Shown piece by piece: positions 9,305-18,299 of a stretch of 64,000 nucleotides of DNA. The translations under genes were made by a program, and so were the position numbers. The notes beneath the pieces were generated by a model, which was given only the letters and a program-made list of their open reading frames with translations, made no database searches and was not told the origin of the DNA. This stretch comes from Anderseniella sp. (GTDB lineage: Bacteria > Pseudomonadota > Alphaproteobacteria > Rhizobiales > Aestuariivirgaceae): positions 372,001 through 436,000 of the forward strand of contig JANQOK010000015.1 of NCBI GenBank assembly GCA_028289645.1, given 5' to 3'. Numbering within the stretch: the stretch's first letter is position 1; every line of letters starts with the position of its first letter.

Positions 9305-10345
9305 ATGAAGAAATTACTTACGGCAGCCGTTGTCGGCGCATCCATGGTTGCCATGTCGGCGGTCAGTACGATGGCTGAACCTGTCCGCCTCAAGATGGCG
9401 TCCACATATCCGTCAAGCCTGACGCAGCTCGGAACGCTCGGCAAGACTTTGGAAGCCAATATCAATTCCATGTCCGGCGGTGAAGTGCAGATCAAGTACT
9501 TCGAGCCCGGTGCACTGGTGCCGGCGCTGGAAGTGTTCGATGCCGTCAAGAACGGGTCGGTTGACGCGGCCTGGTCAACACCGGGCTACTGGCAGGGCAA
9601 GGAACCGTCACTGGCACTGTTCTCGGCCGTGCCGTTCGGACCCGATGCCCGTGAATATGGTGCCTGGCTGTTGCATGGCGACGGCGAGAAGCTGATGCAG
9701 AAGGTTTATGAAAAGCACAATATCCATTCCTTCATCTGCGGCGTCATCGCGCCTGAGGCATCCGGATGGTTCCGCGAGCCGCTCAAGTCCATTGACGACC
9801 TGAAGGGCAAGAAGATGCGCTTCTTCGGCCTCGGTGCCAAGGTGATGCAGAAGCTCGGCGTTGACACCCAGCTGCTGGGTGCTGCCGACATCTATCCGGC
9901 GCTGGAGCGGGGCACCATTGATGCCACCGAATTCTCCATGCCGGCGATTGACCTCAATCTCGGCTTCTACCAGATCGCCAAGCACTACTACTTCCCCGGA
10001 TGGCATCAGCAGTCCACGTCTTTTGAGCTGATGATCAACATGGACAAGTGGAAGTCCATGAGCGATCAGCAGAAGAAGATAATTGAAGTGGCATGCCGCG
10101 CCAACTATGCACTCGGCATGGCCGAAGGTGAGTACATTCAGGGCGCAGCTCTGGCCGAACTGAAGTCCAAGGGCGTCACGGTTCACAAATGGTCGGATGC
10201 CGATCTCGCCAAGCTCAAGGAAACCTGGGAAAGCCTCGTCGTGGAAATCGCCGCTGGTGATCCCGCGTTCAAGGAAGCCTGGGATAATCTGCAGAAGTTC
10301 CGCGCCGAATATGCAGACTGGAAAGACCTCGGCTACTTGAAGTAG
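9305..10345 (+). CDS. TRAP transporter substrate-binding protein (DctP family)
   Basis: 346 residues from ATG 9305, preceded by GGAGGA at 9291-9296. Residues 1-27 are a Sec signal peptide (KKLLTAAVVGASM...TMAEP), so the mature protein is periplasmic. The body has the DctP pattern: VRLKMASTYP, MSGGEVQIKYFEPGALV, LKGKKMRF, GAADIYPALERGTIDATEF. The Arg in KKMRF is the usual carboxylate anchor. It captures a carboxylate or related solute for the two membrane subunits that follow. The branch resembles the mannitol/chloroaromatic group, but the ligand is unknown. Confidence 0.92.
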   Translation: MKKLLTAAVVGASMVAMSAVSTMAEPVRLKMASTYPSSLTQLGTLGKTLEANINSMSGGEVQIKYFEPGALVPALEVFDAVKNGSVDAAWSTPGYWQGKEPSLALFSAVPFGPDAREYGAWLLHGDGEKLMQKVYEKHNIHSFICGVIAPEASGWFREPLKSIDDLKGKKMRFFGLGAKVMQKLGVDTQLLGAADIYPALERGTIDATEFSMPAIDLNLGFYQIAKHYYFPGWHQQSTSFELMINMDKWKSMSDQQKKIIEVACRANYALGMAEGEYIQGAALAELKSKGVTVHKWSDADLAKLKETWESLVVEIAAGDPAFKEAWDNLQKFRAEYADWKDLGYLK

Positions 10346-10371
10346 GCTGACTGAGGCTGACTGAGGCTGAC
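10345..10371 (+). repeat. 10-bp tandem repeat after dctP
   Basis: GGCTGACTGA is repeated 2.7 times directly after the dctP stop codon, in frame with nothing. It is a short slippage-type repeat with no known role. Confidence 0.7.
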
Positions 10372-10380
10372 AATCTGTTG

Positions 10381-10422
10381 CCGGTCCGGTGTTGCTCGCG
10401 TCATGCGAGCCCACCGGACCGG
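10381..10422 (+). terminator. Strong hairpin between dctP and dctQ (attenuator or mRNA-stability element)
   Basis: Perfect 11-bp arms CCGGTCCGGTG and CACCGGACCGG enclose a second 6-bp hairpin GCTCGC/GCGAGC. A loose T-rich stretch follows from about 10429. Such structures commonly lie after genes for abundant binding proteins and lower expression of the downstream permease genes. Confidence 0.65.
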
Positions 10423-10469
10423 TTGCGGTTTTCGATCGATGGGGTTGGTCGTCATAAAAGGGCAGGGCT

Positions 10470-11033
10470 GTGGGTGGACTTTTGAGAATAAGCGGCGGCA
10501 TAGACCGGACGCTGGAGTTCTTTACAAAAATTGGAATGTGGTGCGGTTTGGCGCTGGTTGTCGTGGTTTGCTACGATGTGCTGTCGCGCTATTTCGGTGT
10601 GCCGAAACCGTTTGGCCTCAACTCCACAATGGTGCAGGAGTTCGAGTACTGGCTGCACACGTTCCTGTTCGCGCTGGTGATCGGCTATACCTACACCAGG
10701 CAGGGTCACGTCCGTATTGATCTGATCAGGGACAAGCTGCCCCTCAAGGCGAAATACGCCATTGAGATGTTCGGCTGCCTGTTCTTCCTGATTACCTATG
10801 CCGTCGTGGCCGGGATCTACTGCTACCAATATGCATTGGCCTCGTTCTACGAAGGCGAGGCGTCCAAGTCGGTGATCGGGCTGTCCCACATCTGGATCCT
10901 GAAATCCGCGCTGCCCATCCTGTTTTTGCTGCTCGGCCTTGCCGGCATTTCGCAACTCATCAAGTCCACAGCCGGTTTCCTCGGCAAGCTGCCGGAAGAC
11001 AAGATAGCCGAGACCGTTGGGGGAGACCTGTAG
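10470..11033 (+). CDS. TRAP transporter small permease (DctQ family)
   Basis: 187 residues with four predicted transmembrane helices (about 18-40, 60-80, 95-120, 145-170). It has the DctQ features: a conserved amphipathic start (RISGGIDRTLEFFTKIGMWCGLALV) and the cytoplasmic loop after TM2 (YTYTRQGHVRIDLI). It pairs with the large permease to form the Na+-coupled transporter in the inner membrane. It lies between the binding protein and the large permease, 2 bp from the latter. Confidence 0.88.
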   Translation: MGGLLRISGGIDRTLEFFTKIGMWCGLALVVVVCYDVLSRYFGVPKPFGLNSTMVQEFEYWLHTFLFALVIGYTYTRQGHVRIDLIRDKLPLKAKYAIEMFGCLFFLITYAVVAGIYCYQYALASFYEGEASKSVIGLSHIWILKSALPILFLLLGLAGISQLIKSTAGFLGKLPEDKIAETVGGDL

Positions 11034-11035
11034 TC

Positions 11036-12508
11036 ATGACATTCGCTGAGTCTCTTCCGCTGCTGATGTTCGCAGCGCTGGCAATCCTGCTGTTCTCCGG
11101 CTACCCGGTGGCGTTTGTTCTGGGCGGCATTGGCCTCGGCTTCGCCTTTCTTGCCATCTACATCGATCCTTGGCTGTTCGACTGGCCGCAGTTCGGCGCC
11201 ATCCCGTCGCGCATCTTTGGCGCCATAGCCGAAAACCTGATCCTGACTGCGATTCCGATGTTCATATTCATGGGGACCATGCTGGAGCGCTCAGGCGTGG
11301 CGCGTGACCTGTTGAACTGCCTGCAGGTCCTGCTGCGCCGGGTTCCCGGCGGCCTGGCGCTGGCGGTGACCCTGATGGGCACCATCCTGGCTGCCACGAC
11401 CGGCATCATCGGAGCCTCGGTGGTGATGATGTCGTTGCTGGCATTGCCGGTCATGACCCAGCGCGAGTATGCACCGACGCTGGCTACTGGCACTATTGCA
11501 GCGTCTGGCACGCTTGGCATCCTGATCCCGCCGTCAATCATGCTGGTGATCATGGCGGACCTTCTGGGCCGCTCTGTCGGCAACCTGTTTGTGGCAGCGG
11601 TCATTCCGGGCTTCATGCTGTCGGCGCTCTACATCATCTATATCATCACCCGCTGCACCATCTCGCCGCAGCTGGCGCCCAAGCTGCCGTCTGACATGGG
11701 ACCGCAGACCGCAGGCGGTGTTGCCGTCATGGTGCTGCGCAGCTTTATTCCACCGCTGGTGTTGATCGTGCTGGTGCTCGGGTCGATCCTGGGTGGCTTC
11801 GCCACGCCGACCGAAGCAGCCGGCGTCGGTGCCATGGGCGCGATCCTGCTGGCCTTCATGAATCTTGTGGTCCTGCCCTTGTGCGGCGTGCCGGAAATGA
11901 AATTCGAAGGCCAGGCCGATGTTGACCTCGGTGACAAGATCGAAGGCATGTCGTTCAATGAGAGAATGGCCGGGTTCTGGCGGGTTCTCTCCCAGGTTGT
12001 CTACCGGGCCGCGCTGACCAACGGCATGCTGTTCGGCATCTTCATTGGTGCGACATTGTTCTCGTTCGTGTTCAGGTCGCTGGGCGGAGATGACATCGTC
12101 ATCCATCTGGTCAATTCACTGGGCCTCGGGTCATGGGGCCTGCTGTTCCTGCTGATGGGGATCGTATTCTTTCTCGGCTTCTTCTTCGACTGGATCGAGA
12201 TCACCCTGATCGTGCTGCCGGTGTTCTCGCCGATCATCGGCCTGCTCGATTTCGGTGACCACATCGCCAAGCAGGACGTGGTGTATTGGTTCGCCATCCT
12301 GCTGGCAGTGAACCTGCAGACGTCGTTCCTGACGCCGCCGTTCGGTTTTGCACTGTTTTACATGAAGGCGGTGGCGCCAAAGTCGATCAAGATCGAACAG
12401 ATCTATCGCGGCATCATACCGTTTGTGATGCTGCAGCTGATCGGTCTCGGTCTGGTCATGAGCTTCCCGCAACTGGCCATGTGGCTGCCCAACAAGCTGC
12501 TCAACTGA
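11036..12508 (+). CDS. TRAP transporter large permease (DctM family)
   Basis: 490 residues, about 12 hydrophobic segments. Characteristic DctM blocks are AENLILTAIPMFIFMGTMLERSG, AATTGIIGASVVMMS and the helical hairpin TIAASGTLGILIPPSIMLV. It has the longer mid-region (about 270-320) of the mannitol/chloroaromatic subtype. It is the ion-coupled translocating subunit, working with the small permease and the periplasmic binding protein upstream. The operon ends at a bidirectional terminator at 12537-12570. Confidence 0.93.
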   Translation: MTFAESLPLLMFAALAILLFSGYPVAFVLGGIGLGFAFLAIYIDPWLFDWPQFGAIPSRIFGAIAENLILTAIPMFIFMGTMLERSGVARDLLNCLQVLLRRVPGGLALAVTLMGTILAATTGIIGASVVMMSLLALPVMTQREYAPTLATGTIAASGTLGILIPPSIMLVIMADLLGRSVGNLFVAAVIPGFMLSALYIIYIITRCTISPQLAPKLPSDMGPQTAGGVAVMVLRSFIPPLVLIVLVLGSILGGFATPTEAAGVGAMGAILLAFMNLVVLPLCGVPEMKFEGQADVDLGDKIEGMSFNERMAGFWRVLSQVVYRAALTNGMLFGIFIGATLFSFVFRSLGGDDIVIHLVNSLGLGSWGLLFLLMGIVFFLGFFFDWIEITLIVLPVFSPIIGLLDFGDHIAKQDVVYWFAILLAVNLQTSFLTPPFGFALFYMKAVAPKSIKIEQIYRGIIPFVMLQLIGLGLVMSFPQLAMWLPNKLLN

Positions 12509-12536
12509 CACTCAATTCACAACTGGGGAACGGGAG

Positions 12537-12570
12537 CAAAAAAAGCCGGCAGAATCCTCTGCCGGCTTTT
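12537..12570. terminator. Bidirectional intrinsic terminator
   Basis: Arms GCCGGCAGA (12545-12553) and TCTGCCGGC (12558-12566) pair perfectly across a 4-nt loop. An A-tract precedes and a T-tract follows, so it can end both the plus-strand TRAP operon and the minus-strand cytochrome gene. Confidence 0.85.
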
Positions 12571-12591
12571 GCATTTTATGGGATACTGGAG

Positions 12592-12975
12592 TTACTTGCC
12601 CAGGGAAGCGAGATAGGCGACCACATCCTTGCGCTCGTTTTCCTTGCGCAGCTTGAAGGTCATTTTTGACTTGCCGCCGATATAGGCCTTTGGATCGGCA
12701 AGATATTCAATAAGCTCGGCTTCATCCCACTCGCCGATCTTTTCCGCTGCGTCGGTGATGCCCTTGCCATACTTGTAAGCTTCGATGGACGCAGCCTGAC
12801 GTCCGACAATACCGACCAAATGCGGGCCGACCTTGTTCTTCTCTTTTGCCACCTCGTGACAAGCCTTGCATTTCCTGAAGACTTTCTCACCCTTGGCCGA
12901 ATCGCCTTCCGCCCACGCGCTGGCTGACATGGTGCCCAGCGCAACAGCGGCGGCGATCACTAAATTAAAACGCAT
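12592..12975 (-). CDS. Periplasmic class I cytochrome c
   Basis: 127 residues. A Sec signal peptide (about 1-22, ending ASAWAEG) is followed by one heme c site CKACH at residues 36-40. An axial Met is probably in KSKMTF near residue 105. The VGPHLVGIVGR block and the C-terminal helix VVAYLASLGK are typical of the c-550/c2-like group, soluble electron carriers between bc1 and terminal oxidases or dehydrogenases. It is monocistronic. Being a few kilobases from a periplasmic-type molybdoenzyme, it is a possible electron acceptor for it, by inference only. Confidence 0.9.
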   Translation of the reverse strand: MRFNLVIAAAVALGTMSASAWAEGDSAKGEKVFRKCKACHEVAKEKNKVGPHLVGIVGRQAASIEAYKYGKGITDAAEKIGEWDEAELIEYLADPKAYIGGKSKMTFKLRKENERKDVVAYLASLGK

Positions 12976-13206
12976 TTCATTCCTCCGGTATCGGTCGTTC
13001 GATAATTGCCCGCTCTCATATAGCTCCTATATGGGACCTACACGAATATAGCGCAACAGGATCAGAACGGTAGTTACATGTTGCCACATCATTAATCCGT
13101 GAAATATGGGGCAAAAAAACCGCCACATAGTGGAATGAATCGTTGAAATGGCGGCCCCGGCATGCTGAATGCGGGCATAATCACGATAAACCGGGAAAAT
13201 CTGTAC

Positions 13207-15378
13207 ATGGCTGAGACTGTGAAACACGGCGGTTTGACCGTCGCGAAAGACCTTTACGAATTCGTCAATGGTGAAGCACTGCCGGGAACCGGAGTGGAGC
13301 CGGACAGTTTCTGGTCGGCGGCAGATGAGATCATTCACAAGTTCTCGCCGAAGATCCGCACCCTGCTGCGCAAGCGCAAGTCGCTGCAGAACAAGCTCAA
13401 CCGCTGGCACCGGCAACGGGCCGGCCAGGCCATAAACCCCGGTGAGTACCGAAGCTTCCTGGAGGAAATCGGCTACCTGGTGCCCGACAAGGGCGACTGC
13501 AGGATAGCCACCCGCAACACCGACGATGAGATCGCCAGGGTGGCAGGCTCGCAGCTGGTGGTGCCGGTGATGAACGCGCGTTATGCGCTCAACGCCGCCA
13601 ATGCCCGTTACGGCTCGCTGTATGACGCGCTGTATGGCACCGACGCCATTTCCGAAGACGACGGCGCGGAGCGCAGCGGCAGCTTCAACCCTGTGCGCGG
13701 CCAGAAGGTGATCGCCTGGGCAAGAAAGTTTCTCGACGATGCCGTGCCGCTGTTCGGCGGCAGCCATGCCGATGTGACACGCTATTTCGTCAAGGGCCGC
13801 AAGCTGGCCGTGTCGCTGTCATCCGGCTCGGTCACCGGGCTGGTAGACAATGCCCAGTTCAGGGGCTTCAAGGGCGACAAGGCCAATCCGACCGCCATCC
13901 TGCTGGTCAACAACGGCCTGCACATCGAAATAGCCATTGACCGCACCCATGTCATCGGCGGCTCCGACGATGCCGGGGTCGCTGACGTGGTCATTGAAAG
14001 TGCCATGTCGACCATTATGGACTGCGAGGACTCCGTTGCCGCCGTCGATACCGAAGACAAGCTGGTCGTCTACCGCAACTGGCTCGGCCTGATGAAAGGT
14101 GATCTGACCGACACCTTTGAAAAGGGCGGCATGATGATGACCCGCAAGCTGGTCGCCGACCGCGAGTACACCGCCGTCAATGGCAAGCCGCTGGCCCTGC
14201 ACTCGCGCTCGCTGATGCTGGTGCGCAATGTCGGCTTGCTGATGACCATCGGCACCATCACCGACAGCGCCGGCAACGACATCCCCGAAACACTGCTCGA
14301 CGCATTGGTCAACACGGCCATCGCCCTGCACGATGTCGGGCCCAATGGGGCGTTCCGGAACTCCCGCAAGGGCTCGATTTACGTGGTCGTGCCGAAAATG
14401 CACGGGCCCAGGGAAGCCGCCCTGGTCAACCAGCTCTACACGGCCATCGAAAAAGCCTTCGCCATGAAGCGCAACACTGTGAAGATGGGCATCATGGACG
14501 AGGAGCGCCGCACCACCATCAACCTGAAGGAATGCATCCGTGCAGCACGCTCGCGGGTATTCTTCATCAATACCGGTTTCCTCGACCGTACCGGCGACGA
14601 GATTCACACCTCCATGGAGGCCGGCCCGATGATCCGCAAGGCCGACATGAAGGCATCGACCTGGATCGACGCCTATGAGCGCTGGAACGTGGATATCGGC
14701 CTTGAATGCGGCCTGCCCGGTGCCGCCCAGATCGGCAAGGGCATGTGGGCCATGCCGGATCTGATGGCCGACATGCTGGAGCAGAAGATCGTGCATCCCA
14801 AGGCCGGGGCCAACACTGCCTGGGTGCCGTCTCCGACGGCGGCCACGCTGCACGCGACCCACTATCACCAGGTCAATGTGAGTGAAGTGCAAAAAGCCCT
14901 GGCATCGCGCGAAAAGGCCAAGCTGGAGGACATCCTGTCGATCCCGCTGGCACCGAACCCGAACTGGGACCGCAAGGAAATCCAGAACGAGATCGAGAAC
15001 AACTGCCAGGGCATTCTTGGCTATGTGGTACGCTGGGTCGACCAGGGCGTCGGCTGCTCCAAGGTGCCCGACATCAACAATGTCGGCCTGATGGAAGACC
15101 GCGCCACGCTGCGGATTTCTGCCCAGCACTTGGCCAACTGGCTGCGCCACAAGGTGGTCACAAGAGGCAAGGTGATGAAGGCCATGAAGAAGATGGCGGC
15201 GATCGTCGACCAGCAGAATGCCGGCGACCCGGCCTACCGGCCCATGGCCGACGACTTTGACAACTCCATCGCATTCAAGGCAGCCTGCGACCTGGTGTTC
15301 GAGGGCCGCAAGCAGCCATCCGGTTATACCGAACCGGTATTGCATGCCCGGCGCATTGAGTTGAAGGCGAAGGCATGA
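13207..15378 (+). CDS. glcB: Malate synthase G
   Basis: 723 residues from ATG 13207 (MAETVKHGG), the normal length of the G isoform; an upstream in-frame start at 13162 has no homologous extension. It condenses glyoxylate with acetyl-CoA to malate. Recognisable blocks are [31 protein letters not shown] (Mg2+ and glyoxylate site), [48 protein letters not shown] and the C-terminal [30 protein letters not shown] region, which contains the catalytic Asp. It overlaps the next gene by 4 bp. That link, and the ureohydrolase beyond, suggest the glyoxylate source is a catabolic pathway rather than only the acetate shunt. Confidence 0.96.
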   Translation: MAETVKHGGLTVAKDLYEFVNGEALPGTGVEPDSFWSAADEIIHKFSPKIRTLLRKRKSLQNKLNRWHRQRAGQAINPGEYRSFLEEIGYLVPDKGDCRIATRNTDDEIARVAGSQLVVPVMNARYALNAANARYGSLYDALYGTDAISEDDGAERSGSFNPVRGQKVIAWARKFLDDAVPLFGGSHADVTRYFVKGRKLAVSLSSGSVTGLVDNAQFRGFKGDKANPTAILLVNNGLHIEIAIDRTHVIGGSDDAGVADVVIESAMSTIMDCEDSVAAVDTEDKLVVYRNWLGLMKGDLTDTFEKGGMMMTRKLVADREYTAVNGKPLALHSRSLMLVRNVGLLMTIGTITDSAGNDIPETLLDALVNTAIALHDVGPNGAFRNSRKGSIYVVVPKMHGPREAALVNQLYTAIEKAFAMKRNTVKMGIMDEERRTTINLKECIRAARSRVFFINTGFLDRTGDEIHTSMEAGPMIRKADMKASTWIDAYERWNVDIGLECGLPGAAQIGKGMWAMPDLMADMLEQKIVHPKAGANTAWVPSPTAATLHATHYHQVNVSEVQKALASREKAKLEDILSIPLAPNPNWDRKEIQNEIENNCQGILGYVVRWVDQGVGCSKVPDINNVGLMEDRATLRISAQHLANWLRHKVVTRGKVMKAMKKMAAIVDQQNAGDPAYRPMADDFDNSIAFKAACDLVFEGRKQPSGYTEPVLHARRIELKAKA

Positions 15379-16265
15379 ACATAGGCTTCATCGGTTTGGG
15401 TGCCATGGGTCTTCCCATGGCTGTCAATCTGGTCAAGACCGGCCATACGGTTACCGCGTTTGATGTCAACCGGGAGGCGCTCAACGCATTTGCCGGCGAT
15501 GGCGGCCAGGTCGCAGACAGTGCTGCGGATGCCGCCCGTGCGGCGGAGTTTTTCGTGCTGATGGTGGTCAATGGCGATCAGGCCGATGATGTCCTGTTCG
15601 GGTCCGGCAAGGCGGCGGAAGCGCTGCCACCGGGCGCCTGTGTCATCGCCTCGTGCACCCAGCCACCGGCCCAGGCAAAGGCCCTGGGTGAGAAGCTGGC
15701 ACAACACCAGCTCACATTGGTAGACGCGCCGGTTTCCGGCGGCGTGGCCGGCGCACAGACCGGCACGCTGACCATCATGGCGTCGTGCCCGGCACACGTC
15801 TTTGAAACCGCCCGGCCACTGCTCGACGGTGTCGGCCGCAATATCTTCCATGTCGGCGAGGAGCATGGTGCCGGCTCCACCGCCAAGCTGATCAACCAGC
15901 TGCTGTGTGGCGTTCATATCGCTGCCGCGGCCGAAGCGCTGCAACTGGCCGAAGCCGCCGGCGTCAGCCCGAAGTCGGTGTTCGACATCGTGTCGGTATC
16001 GGCAGCGTCGAGCTGGATGCTGAATGACCGCGGTCCACGCATGCTGGAGGACGACCCCGAGGTGCGCTCCGCGGTGGACATATTCGTCAAGGATCTCGGC
16101 ATTGTGCTCGATCACGGCCGCGCGGCGCGGCACGGGCTGCCCCTTTCGGCCGCCGCGCATCAGATGTTCCTGGCTGCGTCCGGCGGCGGCCTTGGCCGGG
16201 CAGACGACAGCCAGGTCATCGAGGCCTACCGCTCGCTCAACAAAAGGTCAGCTGAAAAGGGGTGA
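15375..16265 (+). CDS. Beta-hydroxyacid dehydrogenase (3-hydroxyisobutyrate dehydrogenase / L-threonate dehydrogenase family)
   Basis: 296 residues. The N-terminal Rossmann fold carries [19 protein letters not shown] (GxGxxG), and the DVNR after beta-2 suggests NAD preference. The substrate signature [16 protein letters not shown] and the catalytic Lys in [12 protein letters not shown] (about residue 170) follow. Members oxidise 3-hydroxyisobutyrate, tartronate semialdehyde, L-threonate or similar hydroxyacids. Coupling to malate synthase by an ATGA overlap would fit tartronate/glycerate-type chemistry, but the substrate is not determined by sequence alone. Confidence 0.88.
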   Translation: MNIGFIGLGAMGLPMAVNLVKTGHTVTAFDVNREALNAFAGDGGQVADSAADAARAAEFFVLMVVNGDQADDVLFGSGKAAEALPPGACVIASCTQPPAQAKALGEKLAQHQLTLVDAPVSGGVAGAQTGTLTIMASCPAHVFETARPLLDGVGRNIFHVGEEHGAGSTAKLINQLLCGVHIAAAAEALQLAEAAGVSPKSVFDIVSVSAASSWMLNDRGPRMLEDDPEVRSAVDIFVKDLGIVLDHGRAARHGLPLSAAAHQMFLAASGGGLGRADDSQVIEAYRSLNKRSAEKG

Positions 16266-16270
16266 TCGCC

Positions 16271-17233
16271 ATGGCCTCAGGGTTCAACCAGCCGCTTGGC
16301 GGCAACGACATGCCGCGCTTTGCGGGACCGGCCACCATGATGCGCCTGCCGACAGCCAAGACGGCGCGTGGCCTGGATGCCTGTTTCGTCGGCGTGCCCA
16401 TGGACATTGGCACCTCGAACCGCTCCGGCACCCGGCACGGGCCGCGCCAGATCCGGGCGGAAAGCTGCATGCTCAGACCCTACAATATGGCAACCGGTGC
16501 GGCGCCGTTCGATTCGCTGCAGGTCGCCGATATCGGTGATGTGGCTGTCAACACTTTCGACCTGAAGAAATCCGTCAAGATCATCGAGAAGGCGTTTGAC
16601 CGCATCCTGGCGCAGGACTGCGTGCCGCTGACGCTGGGTGGCGATCACACCCTGACCTTGCCCATCCTGCGCGCCATGCACAAAAAGCACGGGCCAGTGG
16701 CGCTCCTGCACGTCGACGCCCATGCCGACATCAACAAGCACATGTTCGGCGAGAAAATCGCCCACGGCACGCCGTTCCGCCGCGCCGTCGAGGAAGGCCT
16801 CCTGGCCAACGACAAGGTGTTCCAGATCGGCCTGCGCGGCACCGGCTATGAACCGGCGGATTTCGACTGGCCGCGCGAGCAGGGCTTCACCGTGGTCACC
16901 GCGGAAGAGTGCTGGCACAAGTCGCTGACCCCACTGATGGGCGAGGTGCGCGAGAAGATCGGCGACCACCCGTGCTATTTCACCTACGACATCGACAGTC
17001 TCGACCCGGCCTTCGCACCGGGCACCGGCACGGTGGAGATCGGCGGCCTAATCACCTGGCAGGCACTGGAGATCGTGCGCGGTGCCAGGGGCCTGAACCT
17101 CATCGGCGGCGACCTTGTGGAAGTCTCGCCACCCTATGACCCGTCCGGCAACACCGCCCTGATCGGCGCCAACATCCTCTATGAAATGCTCTGTGTGCTG
17201 CCCGGCGTGAAGTATCCTGACGGCGGGTTGTGA
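16271..17233 (+). CDS. Agmatinase/guanidinobutyrase-like ureohydrolase
   Basis: 320 residues from ATG 16271, preceded by AAGGGG; an ATG at 16262 overlapping the previous stop is also possible. Arginase-superfamily Mn ligands are visible: GGDHT near residue 125, HVDAHADIN near 150, and YDIDSLDPAFAPGTGT near 245. The insertion FGEKIAHGTPFRRAVEEG matches the guanidinobutyrase/guanidinopropionase branch rather than arginase. It releases urea from a guanidino compound. It is the last gene of the glcB set (separated by 5 bp). Confidence 0.88.
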   Translation: MASGFNQPLGGNDMPRFAGPATMMRLPTAKTARGLDACFVGVPMDIGTSNRSGTRHGPRQIRAESCMLRPYNMATGAAPFDSLQVADIGDVAVNTFDLKKSVKIIEKAFDRILAQDCVPLTLGGDHTLTLPILRAMHKKHGPVALLHVDAHADINKHMFGEKIAHGTPFRRAVEEGLLANDKVFQIGLRGTGYEPADFDWPREQGFTVVTAEECWHKSLTPLMGEVREKIGDHPCYFTYDIDSLDPAFAPGTGTVEIGGLITWQALEIVRGARGLNLIGGDLVEVSPPYDPSGNTALIGANILYEMLCVLPGVKYPDGGL

Positions 17234-17272
17234 TGACCGCCTGTCATGCAAGCCAATAAGCCATCCCGCGAT

Positions 17273-17359
17273 CGTCATTCCCGCGAAAGCGGGAATCCAA
17301 TCCACGCCGGATAAACTTGCCGATCTGGCATTGGATCCCGGTTTTCACAGGGACGACGG
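17273..17359 (+). repeat. 87-bp dispersed intergenic element, copy A
   Basis: It begins with CGTCATTCCCGC GAAA GCGGGAAT, a perfect 8-bp hairpin, and ends TTCACAGGGACGACGG. Aligned by hand it matches the reverse complement of 39995-40081 over all 87 positions with about 14 differences. This is typical of a non-autonomous palindromic repeat family. No coding potential was seen in the 17234-17587 gap. Confidence 0.8.
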
Positions 17360-17416
17360 TTGGGCAGGCTTTCAATAGCGCTGTCAGGCAAGTGATTTGC
17401 CCGACGCTCACCACAC

Positions 17417-17505
17417 CCGTCACCCCAGCGCAGGCTGGGGTCCAACACCACCTCGAGGTAATGTATGCGTTGAGGGATGGATTCCAGCCTTCGCTGGAAT
17501 GACGG
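17417..17505 (+). repeat. Related dispersed intergenic element, copy C (divergent)
   Basis: Same architecture as copy A: CCGTCA followed by the hairpin CCCCAGC GCAG GCTGGGG, about 40 bp of spacer, then hairpin ATTCCAGC CTTC GCTGGAAT and ATGACGG. Stem sequences differ but are compensated. It is placed in tandem with copy A, 57 bp apart. Confidence 0.7.
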
Positions 17506-17587
17506 CAATAGCAGACTGACATATTCTGCCCGTCGCGCCACATTTGAGCGGTGAGGGGCACAATGGCGCAGGGCCGCCGATTGTCCT

Positions 17588-18283
17588 GTGCAACTGCCTG
17601 GTCAGCGCTTATATATCACTCAACACAAAACCAGTTTTGAGGCGCTGCCCTTGCGGTCCGTAAAAGTTACCAATATTGCCGATTACGCGGCCACCACGGC
17701 GGACGGCTGGCACCAGGTGTTCGCCGAGACAATCGAGATGGTGCCGGCGCCGGTGGAAATGCAGCCCAACGGCTTCATCCAGGCCAACTGGCGCGACCGG
17801 CCTTACGGCCAGCTCGCCAGTCTCAAGGCGCAGTCGGTGCATGACGGCACCAGTATCGCTGTGCGCCTGCGCTGGGCGTCGGACAAGCCCGAGACCGGCG
17901 GCCGCGAGGGGTTTCCGGACGGTGCGGCCATCGCCTTCCCGATCAGGGGCGAGCCGGTGCTGTGGACCATGGGCACCGAAGACGAGCCGGTGCAGTTCAT
18001 CCAGTGGCAGGCCATGAAGAACAAGGTCCGCTCGGTCGTTGCATGGGGCATCGGGTCTTCCGTTCCCGGCACCGCTGTCAGCGAAAGCGTGACGGCCGGA
18101 TGGTCGCAAGGCTATTGGACAATTGTAATGTTGCGCACCCTTGCAGGCGGGCCGGAAGCCGCTAACCTGCAACCCGGCACCGACACCCAGATCGGCTTTG
18201 CGGTCTGGAACGGCTCCAACGAGGAGCGCGCCGGCATCAAGGCGGTGTCGGAGGACTGGTCGCCATTAACAATCGAGGCCTGA
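17588..18283 (+). CDS. Heme b-type gamma subunit of a type II DMSO-reductase-family molybdoenzyme
   Basis: 231 residues. The protein matches the ethylbenzene dehydrogenase-related gamma domain: FIQANWRDRPYGQL, VRLRWASDKPE, FPDGAAIAFPI, and WNGSNEERAGIKAVS near the end. In known enzymes this subunit binds heme b and passes electrons to periplasmic cytochrome c. The frame opens with GTG 17588; TTG 17651, with GAGG 8 nt upstream, is an alternative. A stop at 17552-17554 leaves no room for a signal peptide, which is odd because characterised gamma subunits are periplasmic. Gene order is gamma-beta-alpha-chaperone, not the alpha-beta-gamma-delta of ebd or ddh. Confidence 0.82.
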   Translation: MQLPGQRLYITQHKTSFEALPLRSVKVTNIADYAATTADGWHQVFAETIEMVPAPVEMQPNGFIQANWRDRPYGQLASLKAQSVHDGTSIAVRLRWASDKPETGGREGFPDGAAIAFPIRGEPVLWTMGTEDEPVQFIQWQAMKNKVRSVVAWGIGSSVPGTAVSESVTAGWSQGYWTIVMLRTLAGGPEAANLQPGTDTQIGFAVWNGSNEERAGIKAVSEDWSPLTIEA

Positions 18284-18299
18284 AGGAGCTTACGTCGAT

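Noticed and set aside
12976-13206. Possible riboswitch upstream of glcB
   Set aside because: Only weak short inverted repeats; no conserved riboswitch core was recognised.
13819-15345. 508-codon minus-strand open frame across glcB
   Set aside because: Antisense shadow of malate synthase G, with no motif and His/Gln/Val-rich composition typical of complement frames.
17244-17561. CRISPR-like spaced hairpins
   Set aside because: Hairpins are not identical and spacing is irregular; they fit dispersed palindromic elements, with no cas genes anywhere in the window.
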